A stretch of DNA of 64,000 nucleotides, taken from contig NZ_JAHNZT010000033.1 in NCBI RefSeq assembly GCF_019039035.1, positions 1 through 64,000 on the forward strand, given 5' to 3'. This document shows positions 63,018-64,000 of the stretch, piece by piece. Position 1 is the stretch's first letter; each line of letters opens with the position of its first letter. The notes beneath the pieces were generated by a model that was not told the origin of the DNA, made no database searches, and was given only the letters and a program-made list of their open reading frames with translations. A program made the translations under genes and the position numbers. The stretch is from Citreicoccus inhibens. Lineage in GTDB: Bacteria > Myxococcota > Myxococcia > Myxococcales > Myxococcaceae.

Positions 63018-64000
63018 TCAGAGCGCGAAGGCCAGTCCGCCCCAGGCCGCGGGCAGGAGCGTCACGGTCAAGTCCTGGTCCCGGCGAAAGGCGGTCACCG
63101 GCAGCTGGGCCTCGAATGCCAGGGACACGGGACCTGCCAGCGGCACCTGGAATCCCACCCAGGGCGCCACGCCACCCGCGCCACTCCAGGCGGTGCCCGC
63201 CTCGCCCTGCCGGGTCTGGAGAATGGCGCCGAGCCCCAGCTCCAATCCCACCGAGAGGGTCGCGGGTTCGCTGTGCCAGGTGTGGTGAAGCCCGAACCAA
63301 CCGAAGGCGCTCGTCTCGTGCAAGGTGTCCTGGCTCCCGGTGGAGAGCGTCACCGCGCCCGAGACTCCCGAGGGCTCCCCGCTGCGCACTGCCGCGCGAA
63401 GCCCCAGCACTCCGCCCAAGCCCGAGCCGACCCGCGCCTGCGCTCCCGCGGCCACCACGGCGCTCCATCGCGAAGGCGCGGAGAGGGGCGTGCCCTTGGG
63501 CGTGGCCTCGACGCGCACGGGCGTGGCTCGGAATGCATCGCGGGGCAGGACGTGGGTTTGCCCCGCCTCCAGGGACACCTGCGCGACGGTGCGTTCACCT
63601 TTCTCACTGGCGAGTCGCACCGCGTAGGCGCCAGGGGGCAAGGCGATCCGTCGTGCCGAGCCGGGCACCAGCTCGGCCAGGACCTGCTCGCGAGGAAGGG
63701 CCACCACGAGCGCGCGTTGGAAGTCGCCGGGCACTTCCAGCACGGCGCTGGGGCGCGTCAGCTCGGTGAGCACCAGCTCCCCTCGGCCGGAGAGGCGATA
63801 GTCATAGGCCGGGTGCTGCGTGGCGATGAGCGTGTCGGATGTATCTCGCACGGTGCGCTCGAAGGCGTAGCGATAGGCCTCCGCGAGCGTGACTCGGCCA
63901 TCGCCAGAGAGGTCCGCCGCGCCGCGCAGCCCGGAGACGAGGTGATGTGTGAAGAACGCGCCGCCCAGCTCTCGGGACTCCAGCGCCAGTTCGTCCGCCG
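63018..64000 (-). CDS. Caspase-like (peptidase C14) protein, 3' part
   Basis: The C-terminal part of a gene running off the right edge (its 5' end lies beyond 64000). The first visible residues, ALESRELGGAFFTHHLVSGL, then DLSGDGRVTLAEAYRYAFE (an EF-hand loop) and the HPAYDYRLSGRGELVLTEL segment are typical of myxobacterial caspase-domain proteins. The remaining 230 residues, LEVPGDFQRALVVALP onward, look like a carboxypeptidase-regulatory-like domain and then a beta-barrel-like region. The catalytic His/Cys are outside the window. Confidence 0.75.
   Translation of the reverse strand, partial: ADELALESRELGGAFFTHHLVSGLRGAADLSGDGRVTLAEAYRYAFERTVRDTSDTLIATQHPAYDYRLSGRGELVLTELTRPSAVLEVPGDFQRALVVALPREQVLAELVPGSARRIALPPGAYAVRLASEKGERTVAQVSLEAGQTHVLPRDAFRATPVRVEATPKGTPLSAPSRWSAVVAAGAQARVGSGLGGVLGLRAAVRSGEPSGVSGAVTLSTGSQDTLHETSAFGWFGLHHTWHSEPATLSVGLELGLGAILQTRQGEAGTAWSGAGGVAPWVGFQVPLAGPVSLAFEAQLPVTAFRRDQDLTVTLLPAAWGGLAFAL

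Overview
The window is high-GC bacterial chromosome, and its gene content points to a myxobacterium of the Myxococcaceae type. The evidence is a C-factor (CsgA)-like short-chain dehydrogenase, a kinase-like protein that has lost its catalytic residues, a caspase-like protein with an EF-hand, many lipoproteins and secreted repeat proteins, a remnant of a duplicated-permease (ADOP/MacB) gene, and GC-rich third codon positions. Species cannot be fixed from the sequence alone. No rRNA, tRNA, CRISPR array, insertion sequence or complete prophage was seen.

Left end (1-13.5 kb): a broken fragment of a minus-strand gene is followed by a complete class 1 DISARM anti-phage operon, drmD-drmMI-drmA-drmB-drmC. 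Its junctions are overlapping or very close, and hairpins follow drmC. The presumed target-recognition part of drmMI is visibly poorer in GC than the rest.

13.6-21.8 kb: a beta-propeller lipoprotein gene is followed by a long structured leader and then five co-directional genes: a radical SAM enzyme, an ATP-grasp ligase, a 3-mercaptopyruvate-type sulfurtransferase, an MFS transporter and a cystathionine lyase-type PLP enzyme. I know of no named pathway with this set. It looks like a compact route to a sulfur-containing, amino-acid-derived or peptide-like small molecule with its own exporter, and is the best candidate here for an undescribed system.

21.8-33.3 kb: mixed genes. These are a DUF5916 outer-membrane-type protein; an AraC regulator divergent from an AhpD-like protein and a zinc-ribbon protein; a Cys-rich lipoprotein; a 298-aa protein I do not recognise; a MORN-repeat protein next to the C-factor-like dehydrogenase; an ECF sigma factor with a SnoaL-like tail divergent from a small monooxygenase-like gene; and a secreted alpha/beta hydrolase with TPR-like C-terminus.

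33.5-43.2 kb: a K+-dependent membrane pyrophosphatase, the pseudokinase, a trypsin-like lipoprotein protease, the decayed permease and an RluA-family pseudouridine synthase. Next comes a nitric-oxide-response operon of truncated haemoglobin, ferredoxin-reductase and NsrR-type regulator, with a near-perfect NsrR palindrome upstream, and then a nucleoside-hydrolase-like gene.

43.2-64 kb: mainly exported proteins (WD40/BNR propellers, two DNRLRE adhesin-like lipoproteins, an M28 peptidase, a cupredoxin, a TIGR03118 protein), plus housekeeping-like genes (SUV3-type RNA helicase, GNAT, DUF488, VOC). There is also an Lgt paralogue whose catalytic residues are replaced, two tiny secreted proteins, and the 3' part of a caspase-like gene cut by the window edge.
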